DNA of 64,000 nucleotides from Symbiodinium sp. CCMP2592. Lineage: Eukaryota > Sar > Dinophyceae > Suessiales > Symbiodiniaceae. Below, piece after piece: positions 21,251 through 28,916 of this stretch (positions are counted from its first letter, which is position 1; every line of letters begins with the position of its first letter). A model generated the notes under the pieces. It saw nothing but the letters and a program-made list of their open reading frames with translations, made no database searches and had not been told where the DNA came from. Location of the stretch: the NCBI GenBank assembly GCA_905221615.1, contig CAJNDT010005868.1, forward strand, positions 372,001-436,000, written 5' to 3'. The position numbers and the translations under genes were made by a program.

Positions 21251-21704
21251 CCCTAAACCTGACCCCTCCGCCGGAAACCCATGTAAACCCTGAACTTTGA
21301 AGACACGGTTTTAAACCGCTCCAACCCAAAACCTCAAAGCTTATGCCCGAAGCCACGAGTTAAAATCAAGAATCGCACCTCATTTGAGAGTTCTTCTTTC
21401 AGGGTTTTAAGGCTTTAGGGTTTAGGCTTCAGGGTGCCAAGCAAGTGAATCGAACTACTGGAGTATAGGGCTTGGGATATAGGCGTTTTGGGCTCGGCTT
21501 TCCTGACTCCTGGAGGGTCAATCCCAAGCCCCCAAACCTCCAGGGTTTGAGGGTTTATTTAGGGGTTCGGGATTTGGGGGTTTAGGGCCTATAGGGCTTC
21601 AGGTAGGGTTTAGGGGTTAGGGATTAGGGTGAAGGGTTTTGGCTTGACCCAAACCACCAAAAGCAGGCAAGCTTGGCGACTCCCGGTGGAAAACGAGGGT
21701 CTCT

Positions 21705-21857
21705 GCTTCGGCAATACCTCCAATATATGGAGGTTTTCCGAGAATAGAGGGCCCTAAAAAAGTATTCTGAATAGTAGGATGCTTATCATAAGGACCCCCA
21801 AAATATGGTACCCGTATTTTCGGAAACTCCCATATTGGAGAGGTATGCCGAAGTAGC
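21705..21857. mobile_element. Family A TIR element with extended outer arms
   Basis: The core family A palindrome is at 21723-21838. Outside it, GCTTCGGCAATACCTCCAAT on the left is the inverse of ATTGGAGAGGTATGCCGAAG on the right with two small mismatches. The inverted repeat is therefore about 20 bp longer per side than in other copies, which suggests insertion into the centre of another palindrome. Confidence 0.8.
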
Positions 21858-22012
21858 CTCCGATAACTTTCAGCTTGGCGAGTCGGCCCTTCATACGCTG
21901 AAGAACTCGAGCAGGGACAACTTTGACGAAGTCATCAAGCGAGCATCCCCTCCAGGATGGAAGGATGATGATGAAGTTTCAAAGCCTGGCGAGTTTTCTC
22001 CCTTCGCCAAAG
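21841..22012 (+). CDS. Exon, acidic, product unknown
   Basis: The open frame reads YAEVASDNFQLGESALHTLK, then NSSRDNFDEVIKRASPPGWK and DDDEVSKPGEFSPFAK, followed by |GCAAGC, a possible GC donor. Composition is clearly protein-like. The start border is uncertain because the arm of the TIR element overlaps it; CTTTCAG| at about 21872 is an alternative acceptor. Confidence 0.5.
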
Positions 22013-22079
22013 CAAGCGCGGGACCGTGAAGCAACGGTTCTGAACTAAGTAAGGTCCAAATTGACTGGGGCAGGCAGGA

Positions 22080-22231
22080 GCTCAATCTCCAACTTGACAG
22101 TAGTGGCCCCAATGCTTGAGAAAAGGCAATTAGTCTTCATACCATTGAGGTCCAGGGAGGGTCAGCAGATCGCATTTGTTTGTGTCCGGATCGTCTCGGC
22201 TGCTGAGTATGAGCAGCTGTCACTCTTTCCG
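22080..22231 (+). CDS. Exon, product unknown
   Basis: After GGCAG|GAG the frame reads SISNLTVVAPMLEKRQLVFI, then PLRSREGQQIAFVCVRIVSA and AEYEQLSLF before CCCTCAGCC filler begins. It looks like a beta-rich domain segment with a GQQIAFVCVRIV strand, but I cannot name it. It probably belongs with the exon just upstream. Confidence 0.45.
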
Positions 22232-22353
22232 AACCCTCAGCCTAAACTCCAAAACAGAACTCAGATCGCTTCGAAGACCCATCCTAACCCCCAAACCCTT
22301 GTGGAACTCTTCTGAAACACCCCTTGAACCCTGGTGAGGTCCTGATCTTCCTA

Positions 22354-22491
22354 GTACTTGGAGGGTCGGAAGACGTAGTAACTGGTTATCTTAAGGACTT
22401 ATCAGTACCATAACCCCAATTAGGGTCCCTTTTAGAGTACGTGTAAGTCTACTTCCTACCTAGTTACTAAGTCCCCCGACCCTCCAAGTAG
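22354..22491. mobile_element. Short TIR element, family D variant
   Basis: TAGTACTTGGAGGGTCGGAAGA pairs with CCCCGACCCTCCAAGTA. The outer arms differ from the 3.6-kb type (CTTGGAGGGTCGG instead of CTTAGAGGATCATGG), as in the 38.8-kb copy. Confidence 0.75.
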
Positions 22492-22498
22492 TTGCTAG

Positions 22499-22591
22499 TA
22501 CCTTAACCCGGAATAACCTACCTTTTATGGACTTATATAAGGAAATCATAATAAGTAGCCTTAAACAGGTAGTTTATTCAGGGTTAAGGTG
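22499..22591. mobile_element. Short TIR element, family I (ACCTTAACCCGGAATAACCTACC)
   Basis: ACCTTAACCCGGAATAACC at the left is inverse to the right end TTATTCAGGGTTAAGGT. The centre GGACTTATATAAGGAAATCATA is shared with copies at 3.3, 37.8 and 44.4 kb. Confidence 0.8.
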
Positions 22592-22647
22592 GTTGCCGTT
22601 CCGGGTAGGTGTGCTCAGGGATCCTGCGCTTGCAGGGAGATCGTGTC

Positions 22648-22776
22648 CAAGGGTAAAAGGCGGGACCCTTAATGACGACCCCTAGGTATATACCCTTAAT
22701 ATAGCTATTATATACCCATTATATCGCCCATTATAGGGTAAGGGTCCCCATTAAGGGTCCCTCCTTTTCCCCTTTG
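22648..22776. mobile_element. Short TIR element, family F (CAAGGGTAAAAGGAGGGACCC)
   Basis: The arms CCAAGGGTAAAAGGCGGGACCC and AGGGTCCCTCCTTTTCCCCTTT pair. The centre is TATACCCTTAATATAGC / CCCATTATATCGCCC. Copies at 23.2 and 49.1 kb are nearly identical. Confidence 0.88.
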
Positions 22777-22789
22777 ATCGTGAGTTTTG

Positions 22790-22945
22790 GAGTTAGGCTG
22801 AGAGCCTTAGCCTTGGCTTCAAGGTTCAGGGTTTCAGGTTGTTCAGGGTTTGGGGGTTTTAGTGGTTTTAGAGGTTTGGGGGTTTAGGGATTTGGGGGTT
22901 TATGGTTTTAGGGTTTTGAGGGTTTTGGAATTTAGGGGTTTTGGG
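22790..22945. repeat. Degenerate TTTAGGG array
   Basis: About 15 units such as GGTTTGGGGGTTTTAGTGG and TTTAGGGATTTGGGGG, G-rich orientation, ending at the acceptor of the next exon. Confidence 0.75.
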
Positions 22946-22955
22946 GTTTATGTGA

Positions 22956-23059
22956 GGTTGATATCCCGCGATTGGACTACATGTACGAGCCGCACGTCGC
23001 GCCAATGCAGCCGATAGAGCGGCGGATGCTCTGCCCCTTCACAGACATTGCCGTGGACC
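22956..23059 (+). CDS. Exon VDIPRLDYMYEPHVAPMQPI, product unknown
   Basis: GTTTATGTGAG| precedes a frame in phase 0 reading VDIPRLDYMYEPHVAPMQPI and ERRMLCPFTDIAVD, ending at GGACC|GTAAAC, a GT donor. Both borders fit, the composition is protein-like and the preceding intron ends in telomere-like words. I do not recognise the protein. Confidence 0.58.
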
Positions 23060-23162
23060 GTAAACCCTGAAATTAGGGACCCCCAAAAGCACATAAGCAC
23101 AAGCATTTTATGGGGATAGCCCTACCTTGTTGGGCTACCTTTTAAAGGGGTTTGACTGTAAA

Positions 23163-23294
23163 TCCAAGGGCAAAAGGAGGGACCCTTAATAAGGACTCCT
23201 AGGTATATACCCTTAATTTAGCTATTATATACCCATTATATGGCCCATTATAGGGTAGGGGTCCCCGTTCAGGGTCCCTCCTTTTCCCCTTTGA
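23163..23294. mobile_element. Short TIR element, family F
   Basis: CCAAGGGCAAAAGGAGGGACCC pairs with AGGGTCCCTCCTTTTCCCCTTT. It is nearly identical over its length to the copy 500 bp upstream, which suggests recent activity. Confidence 0.9.
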
Positions 23295-23299
23295 GTAAT

Positions 23300-24225
23300 A
23301 ACCCTGAAAGTCGAAAACCCTCAACCCCACACTCTCTGGTGGGCTGCAGGGCTTTGCCATGGGATTCCGCGCAGTTTCGGCAGAAAGGTGGCGGTTTGTA
23401 AACCTCCTGACTCTTGACAAGACCACAACAACTGCGGGAATGTAAACCATCGAAATCTCAGACAACCATGGTTTTCGAGTTCTCCGTGATTCAGACCCCG
23501 ATCCACCCTGCAGTGCTAAATGTTCAACTTATGAAGCTGCGAGCCTTTGAAAGCCGAACATTCTGAGCGCTTACTCAAGTTTCAGTCCAGCTAGACATAT
23601 ACAACTGTCCATGTCGAAAACTGCAGTACGGAGCATTCAGCCACGCACGCATCACGATGGCACTAATGGCAAGAACACTCAGCAGCAGTCGCAATATCAA
23701 CAACCGGAACATCTGGAATACCAGCAGTATAGCAGTAGCAACGGTAATATTCGTATGTTAGTCGTCAGCTATACGCTAACATAGCGCAAAACCCTCTTCT
23801 TGTTCCCACGGCCCCTAAAGCATCGAACCCTTCTAGTAAGTAACCTCAATCAACCCGTGTAGAACCGTGTGAAGCTCAGGCCCACAGACCTCTTGCACTG
23901 TCTTGCAGCTTGGCGCTGACTGGCAGCCTTTCTGGTGATGGAGTTATTAGGGTCCCTTGTTTTGGTAAACTCCCTAGGGTTAAGAGGTTTGGGGTTCGAG
24001 ATTTGGATGGGTTTGGTATCTTAAAGCTGTTTGTGTTTGAGGATAAGAGCTTTTGTAAGGGACACTGTCGAAGCATGGGGAAGATTATGGGGATCCACTC
24101 TCCCACTCCCGCTCCAGGAGACTGACTGGGGTTCGGGGTTTGGTAGACTCTGTAGGCCTTTGGGACATTTTATATTTTCCCTTAATTATTGGGCTTGGTA
24201 GGACGACCCTATCTACGAATATTTT
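23300..24225. other. Mixed stretch, no firm gene
   Basis: After GGGCTGCAG| at 23349 a frame GFAMGFRAVSAERWRFVNLL is open but a second frame competes. The rest lacks supported coding frames; a repeat-poor AT/GC-even block spans 23490-23780. Confidence 0.3.
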
Positions 24226-24228
24226 TCA

Positions 24229-24310
24229 GAGGCGTTCAGGGGCCAACCTAGTAGAAGTTTACACGGCTTTCCTGGGTGGTGTCAAGGCTGGTTCAGGTTG
24301 TTTTGCTACA
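24229..24310 (+). CDS. Exon candidate GANLVEVYTAFLGGVKAGSG
   Basis: TATTTTTCAG| is a good acceptor. The frame reads RRSGANLVEVYTAFLGGVKA and GSG, and may continue through CFATWAFAPWSARVKFAALS. Donor unresolved. Product unknown. Confidence 0.38.
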
Positions 24311-24475
24311 TGGGCATTTGCGCCTTGGTCCGCTCGGGTGAAGTTTGCAGCCCTAAGCCCTGAAAGCCGTTAGCCGCAAAACCGTTAACCCTAAACCCCC
24401 AAACCCCCCAAACCCTAAACCCCGAATCCCTAAACTGTTAAACCCCAAACCCTAAACCATAGGCACCTAGATCAC

Positions 24476-24533
24476 GTAGGCCGACCATTGTGACCTTTAG
24501 CAGCAGCTCAGCCAAGGAGTGGTGGGCGAGGGG
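24476..24533 (+). CDS. Exon candidate PTIVTFSSSSAKEWWAR
   Basis: After ACGTAG| the frame reads PTIVTFSSSSAKEWWARG. GC content is higher than the surrounding filler. Borders are uncertain. Confidence 0.32.
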
Positions 24534-25254
24534 ACACGGGCAAAGCGACTTTTGCCACTTTGCTCGTATTATAACACTGTGAAATTGTCAAAGTACAATA
24601 CGAACAGTAAACATTTCACTAGTCACAATATTGTACTATTAGAATAGTATCAAATTTTGCCAGTACAGTATTGCAGTACTGTACCATTCCATCCCTTACT
24701 ACTCTGGCATTTCAGACATGGCTCCGCGATCACATGCGCAGAGGTTAGAGGTTCATAGTGTAGGGTTCACTTAAGTCAGCTGGGGGGTTGGGGGTTTGCG
24801 AGTCTTGGGGTTCAGTGGTTGACGTGGACCGGGGCTCATGTTGGTTTCAACATGTTTAGATAGGTTGTCAGACATCGACAGAGAGCAAGCTAAGCGCAAA
24901 AGCCTCCTAAACCTACATCACCTTGCATCCTATGACCTTCAACCCCACTTTACCCACAGCCCCGACTAAGGTGCCTGGAGTAATATACATGCATATATAC
25001 AACATGTAATTATACAACAAGCTATGGAATCATCTATGTGTATACTTCAATGTATACACATACACATGTGCATGAATATAACCGTACGTGACACGGATGA
25101 ACCGATCCACAAACCAAAACATTACGAGCAATTTGAAGCCTAGGGTATGGCTGGAGAGGGGATGCCCGTCGCGAGCCTGGGCTCAACTGATCATAAGGGG
25201 GGGCCTTAGAACAGGGTTCCCGTGACAAAGGGGCTTTAAATAAAACAATTACAA

Positions 25255-25362
25255 CAGAGTAGCCAGAAAGTTGGAACATTCCGTCCGACATGCCCTTAAG
25301 TGAAGCATAAGGGATCCTAGCACTAATCATCCTAAATCCGTGCTCCAACTTCCTGGGGTTCG
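25255..25362. mobile_element. Short TIR element, family L variant
   Basis: CAGAGTAGCCAGAAAGTTGGAACAT pairs with TGCTCCAACTTCCTGGGGTTC. The internal AGGGATCC is shared with the copy at 50.33-50.41 kb. Confidence 0.65.
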
Positions 25363-25828
25363 CTGGAGGGTTTTGGGAGACCTACAGTTGATGATATACA
25401 TCCTGCATTACCCATCATTCTATAAGCGTACCTTTAAGGGGTTCCTTCAAGGGAGCTATAGGGTTTCAGGGTTCAGGGTTTAGGGATATGAATCCTGCAG
25501 TACCCATAATAAGGAACATACCTTAGTTCCCATAGCAATATGATTGACACAACAGACGGAATCCCGAAGCTTGACCTCTAGGCCGTGGAGGAGATGGGTC
25601 CAGAACCTGGGTTTGGAGTACCATACTTGAATACTTTTTTGGTACCTGCTCCTTCAAGGAACCATTATGAAATAAATGTCTATACATGTTTCTCCCTGGT
25701 TACTGCAAAGTCCAGAGAATGGATTTGCAGCTAATGCCTTCTGCTGTCAAGTTTAGCTTGATGTCAAGGCTTGACGGCCTTAGACCCAGTTCCAGACCCC
25801 GAACGCTAAATAAGCCTCCAACCCTAAA

Positions 25829-25934
25829 CCGTGGAGATACAGTTTGCTGGTTCTTGGTCTTCGGCTTGGTACAACTGGGGCGCTTCATGCAAGGCGATGG
25901 GGCACTATACTTGCTTCTCAAGCACGGCTTGTGA
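25829..25934 (+). CDS. Possible terminal exon, hydrophobic
   Basis: The frame reads GDTVCWFLVFGLVQLGRFMQ and GDGALYLLLKHGL, ending at TGA. It is membrane-like in character. No acceptor is evident. Product unknown. Confidence 0.28.
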
Positions 25935-26002
25935 GTCTTGAGTGCGCGCACAGAGAGCTCCTCTAAACCCCCAACCCTAAGCTGCCTGGAGCATAGGTCT
26001 TA

Positions 26003-26090
26003 GGGGTACTTAGAAATAGTTTTTAATTTTTGGTTATTATAACCCCTAAGAAACAGCTAAAATTCTAATTTTTGCTAGGGTTCTAGGTTC
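26003..26090. mobile_element. Family R element, left part, split by the retroelement
   Basis: CTTAGGGGTACTTAGAAATAG...GCTAGGGTTCTAGGTTC matches the sequence at 40.80-40.90 kb along its length. In the 40.9-kb copy the next bases are AGTATAG. Here that continuation (GGTTCAGTATAG) is found at 31761, on the far side of the retroelement. The end motifs CTTAGAA and TTCTAAG are inverse. Confidence 0.8.
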
Positions 26091-26628
26091 AAGAAAAACA
26101 CACACAAGGTCAAGATTCTAGCTCCCAGCCTTGTCTCAATCGCAAGAGTTTCTTGGATGTTGCTTTCAAAAGAGTATCTTGTCTGCTTCCCTCCACCCCT
26201 TGAATATGAAAGAAAATGTTATGGAATAACTCTTCTTGCACTCGTCTGCTGATCTTCGCAATCGTCACCGTTTTCCTTCAGGAGCTCGCTCTCCCAATCT
26301 TTCGTCAGGCAGGTAATCCAAGTTGGTATCGAGATACGTGCCAGTGCTAATGCGAGACAACGTTTCGCTTCCTAACCTGCTACGTGCTGCAAGGCACTGC
26401 AGTGCAGGTATGCCGAACAGCCAAGATGGACACGGAAGCCGATTGGGCATACACGAACGCGGACTCCCGAGCTTGATGCAAGAGAGCTGCGCAACATATG
26501 AGGATTCAATTGGCACGTCCAAAACAGCACGTACTTGCGAACTCACGCGAACTGCATCCTGCAGCTCAGCAATCACATATGACTAAACAAGACTGTGAGG
26601 AGACTTGGTTGGAACATCCGCTTCGGGA
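26091..26628 (-). repeat. LTR-like terminal repeat, 3' copy
   Basis: It begins AAGAAAAACACACACAAGGTC and ends GGAACATCCGCTTCGGGA in plus orientation. It matches 31213-31758 with scattered substitutions, a 9-bp gap (TATGACTAA versus TATGCAAGACGGCACTAA) and a one-base insertion near 26212. A minus-strand ORF of about 103 residues is conserved in both copies, possibly by identity alone. Confidence 0.92.
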
Positions 26629-26647
26629 GTGCCCCTCCAATGCAACA

Positions 26648-27064
26648 TTATGTCCACAAGCGTCTGCCCGTTCTCACTGCAAAAGAAGTTTGCGAAGCCA
26701 GGGAACGTATCGGGCTCAGCAAAGCGGGCAGTGCAATTATGGCCGCCCCATCTGTTGAAAGCCATAATAGCCATGACGCCGCATTGTATGCTGAGCTAAA
26801 TTTGGCAGCAAACACCCCCGTTATGTAGTGGAATCCGCTTGTAGAGAGACCCCAAGTCCGCCACAATAATTCGAGCCGACTCATGCGTGACACTTCGGCC
26901 ACGGCCTCTGTGCGTGCCACTGCTCGAATGGCGATCAAGTACCCCACATAAACGCCAGTCAAGAAGGTGCCCAGGATGATGCATAATAATACCATAAGGA
27001 TTGTCGCAGCTCGTGAAACAACTACCGCTAACATCCAATAGGCCGTGGATGTAAGAGGTCTGTG
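26648..27064 (-). CDS. Membrane-segment ORF at the 3' side of the retroelement
   Basis: From ATG at about 27064 (MHRPLTSTAYWML) there are about 139 residues. A strong hydrophobic segment, AATILMVLLCIILGTFLTGV, is followed by more apolar sequence and a second hydrophobic region (SWLLWLSTDGAAIIALPALL). The frame is open upstream to a GTG that touches the stop of the preceding ORF. A membrane protein is not a standard part of Penelope-like elements. It may be a captured gene, an accessory ORF or a chance frame, since another minus-strand frame overlaps it. Confidence 0.38.
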   Translation of the reverse strand, partial: HRPLTSTAYWMLAVVVSRAATILMVLLCIILGTFLTGVYVGYLIAIRAVARTEAVAEVSRMSRLELLWRTWGLSTSGFHYITGVFAAKFSSAYNAASWLLWLSTDGAAIIALPALLSPIRSLASQTSFAVRTGRRLWT

Positions 27065-27120
27065 CATGGTCAGACATCCGAAGCAGTGCGCAGCGTTCGC
27101 ACGAGATCCCCAGCGGAGCT

Positions 27121-27684
27121 TCACGCACCAGATGCTTTGAGCATGGCACGAACGAGCTCAGCATTATCTCTGGGCGCTGGTCCGTCCAAGAGCTGCTTTG
27201 CCTGTGAACTCCACTTACGCCGATCAAAGTCTGAGCGGTTAATGACAGACTGCACCAAACGATCCAATGTCCAGACTCCACTCGGGGACTTGGCGGTTAT
27301 CCCCACAGAGGCCCAGAGCTCAGAGAAATCCGATGCAGCAATGACCCGTGATCTGCTGTTATGCTGCGGCTCCTCGGATTCATCATCGGATTTTGCGGCA
27401 CCCTTACGGCCACCGCGACTACGAGAGCGTTTTCTGGTTGGGAGCCGGATCCCATGCAAACCTTCATTGGCCGCCAGCCTCTGCATGGCTTCCGCACGGC
27501 CCCTCTCTGCGGCAAGCTCAAGTAGGGCTGTCTTCTCCTTCTCTGCGTGCTCCTTATCTTTGATGGCTTCCAACGCAGCAAGCTTCGCCTCTAATCGCTC
27601 CACTCGAGCACCTAGCGGTTCATATGGCCCGGGATGTCCCTTGCCACTACCCTTGCTAGACATCGAACCCATTGCAATCGGCAA
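27121..27684 (-). CDS. Coiled-coil, basic ORF, 187 residues, inside the retroelement
   Basis: The ORF starts MPIAMGSMSSKGSGKG. A heptad-rich coiled coil spans about residues 28-75 (ARVERLEAKLAALEAIKDKE, then EKEKTALLELAAERGRAEA). An arginine/serine-rich patch follows (RKRSRSRGGRKG), then an acidic DDESEE stretch and a C-terminal helical part (DRLVQSVINRSDFDRRKW). It begins 10 bp after the third RT frame ends, so it is compactly arranged with it. The basic patch suggests nucleic-acid binding or a nuclear signal, and the coiled coil suggests multimerisation, as in ORF1-type proteins of other retroelements; that comparison is inference. The long plus-strand ORF opposite is a shadow. Confidence 0.6.
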   Translation of the reverse strand: MPIAMGSMSSKGSGKGHPGPYEPLGARVERLEAKLAALEAIKDKEHAEKEKTALLELAAERGRAEAMQRLAANEGLHGIRLPTRKRSRSRGGRKGAAKSDDESEEPQHNSRSRVIAASDFSELWASVGITAKSPSGVWTLDRLVQSVINRSDFDRRKWSSQAKQLLDGPAPRDNAELVRAMLKASGA

Positions 27685-27694
27685 GCTGCTACGG

Positions 27695-27937
27695 CTACCA
27701 AGCGCGAGGATCAGGGGGTCTACAAGCTCGTAATGATGCGCTCATTCCGGGCAAGTGTCGCAATCGACTCAAAGCATGTCTGACAACCTTCAATGGGTAC
27801 CCATGCTGAATTGCATAGCGCACCGCATCAGCGTACGCCTCTGAGAGTTGTTCATCATCATGCTTGTAAATGTGGGTAGCTCTGTGGCATCTGCTAGCAA
27901 TCCACCACCAAAGTCTGCGTGCACTTCCTTTGTCCAC
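27695..27937 (-). CDS. C-terminal part of the reverse transcriptase in a third frame
   Basis: The frame reads RRLWWWIASRCHRATHIYKH, then AVRYAIQHGYPLKVVRHALS. Placement directly after the YVDD ORF and the GYP-x-x-x-V-x-x-x-L ending fit the distal thumb/C-terminal region of Penelope-like RTs. It is offset by one base from the preceding ORF, so a frameshift lies near 27900-27937. Confidence 0.5.
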   Translation of the reverse strand: MDKGSARRLWWWIASRCHRATHIYKHDDEQLSEAYADAVRYAIQHGYPLKVVRHALSRLRHLPGMSASLRACRPPDPRAW

Positions 27938-28916
27938 CTGATACTGTGGGAGACTGTTTTTGTAAGTGTGCGGGCTGGCCTGGTACTAGTATGGGCTTCT
28001 GCCGAATCTGCAAGGCACTGGTGACATGTAACACCAAATCCAACCATTCAACATGTGGCCCACGTCCTTCCAAATTGACAACCAACGGAAATGGGTACAT
28101 ACTTCGAAGCATCTCAAACAGACATTGTTGACAATAAGCTGTGGACATAACGAGAAGGTCATCAACATATCTCTTACCATCAGTCTGCTCTCGAAAACTT
28201 CGGCCTCCATGCTCAAACCAGTGTTGTAAGCGTAGTTCACTGCTTGACAACCATTGAGTCTCATAATGTGCCAACAAGAGAGACGATGCGATTTTGCTAG
28301 CTCCACCACCCATGGGAACGCCGCGTCTTTGCTTTATGACCACATCTCCTAGCAGAAACATCGACGAGTCAAGGTAATACCTGAGAAAGCGCACCATCCA
28401 CTGGAAGCTCACAAATACACCACGTTTCCGCCAAGGGCTTCCACCCAGAAAACCTTTGTACTTCTGTCCTGGTAGAACAGTGACGCCAGATTTGAAACAT
28501 GTGCGCATGCAGTAAGTTGCCAGTTGCACGCCAGCAGAAATAACACTCATCGGGTCAACATCTTTAAATAGTTGTGAGATATCCGCCACTATAGTTTCAA
28601 CATCTTCCTTTCCCATACCACACCGTCGGCATACACGACACGGGACACAACCAGCCATCATCTGTTTGTGCATTTCCATAATCTCGGCTGCAGCGTGAGA
28701 AAGGTCCCACATCTCCCAATGAGGCAAGCCACTTTGCTTCAAGGCTGTCTGCCAACATCTACTGAGTAATCGCAGTGGGATTTTCAAGACGTCGCGTGAG
28801 TTTGCGATGATCTCCCTCCAATGAGCATGGTCCTTAGTACATGTACGTCCAAGCCCATCTGAAAACACTTTGGCTTGACGGTGAGGTACGCGCGCGCCAC
28901 TCTGCTTGTATTCCAT
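27894..28916 (-). CDS. Penelope-like reverse transcriptase core
   Basis: 340 residues. Motif A-like VADISQLFKDVDP (about residues 110-122), motif B QRRGVPMGGGASKIASSLLL (about 197-216) and the catalytic motif C RYVDDLLV (about 251-258) are in the right order and spacing, with a motif E-like VEWLDLVLHV later. The Q-x-x-G-x-PMG form and YVDD are typical of Penelope/telomerase-type RTs. Its first 133 bp overlap the end of the 777-residue ORF in a different frame, and the proximal RT motifs are in that upstream ORF. The RT is therefore split by a frameshift, either programmed or a mutation. Confidence 0.82.
   Translation of the reverse strand: MEYKQSGARVPHRQAKVFSDGLGRTCTKDHAHWREIIANSRDVLKIPLRLLSRCWQTALKQSGLPHWEMWDLSHAAAEIMEMHKQMMAGCVPCRVCRRCGMGKEDVETIVADISQLFKDVDPMSVISAGVQLATYCMRTCFKSGVTVLPGQKYKGFLGGSPWRKRGVFVSFQWMVRFLRYYLDSSMFLLGDVVIKQRRGVPMGGGASKIASSLLLAHYETQWLSSSELRLQHWFEHGGRSFREQTDGKRYVDDLLVMSTAYCQQCLFEMLRSMYPFPLVVNLEGRGPHVEWLDLVLHVTSALQIRQKPILVPGQPAHLQKQSPTVSGGQRKCTQTLVVDC

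Noticed and set aside
26265..26576. Conserved 103-residue ORF present in both terminal repeats (also 31386-31697)
   Set aside because: Its conservation follows from the repeats being near-identical copies; no domain or start context supports translation. It remains a possibility if other elements keep it.
27062..27733. Plus-strand ORF of 223 residues
   Set aside because: It is antisense to the coiled-coil ORF of the retroelement and rich in Ser/Ala in the way expected of a shadow frame.
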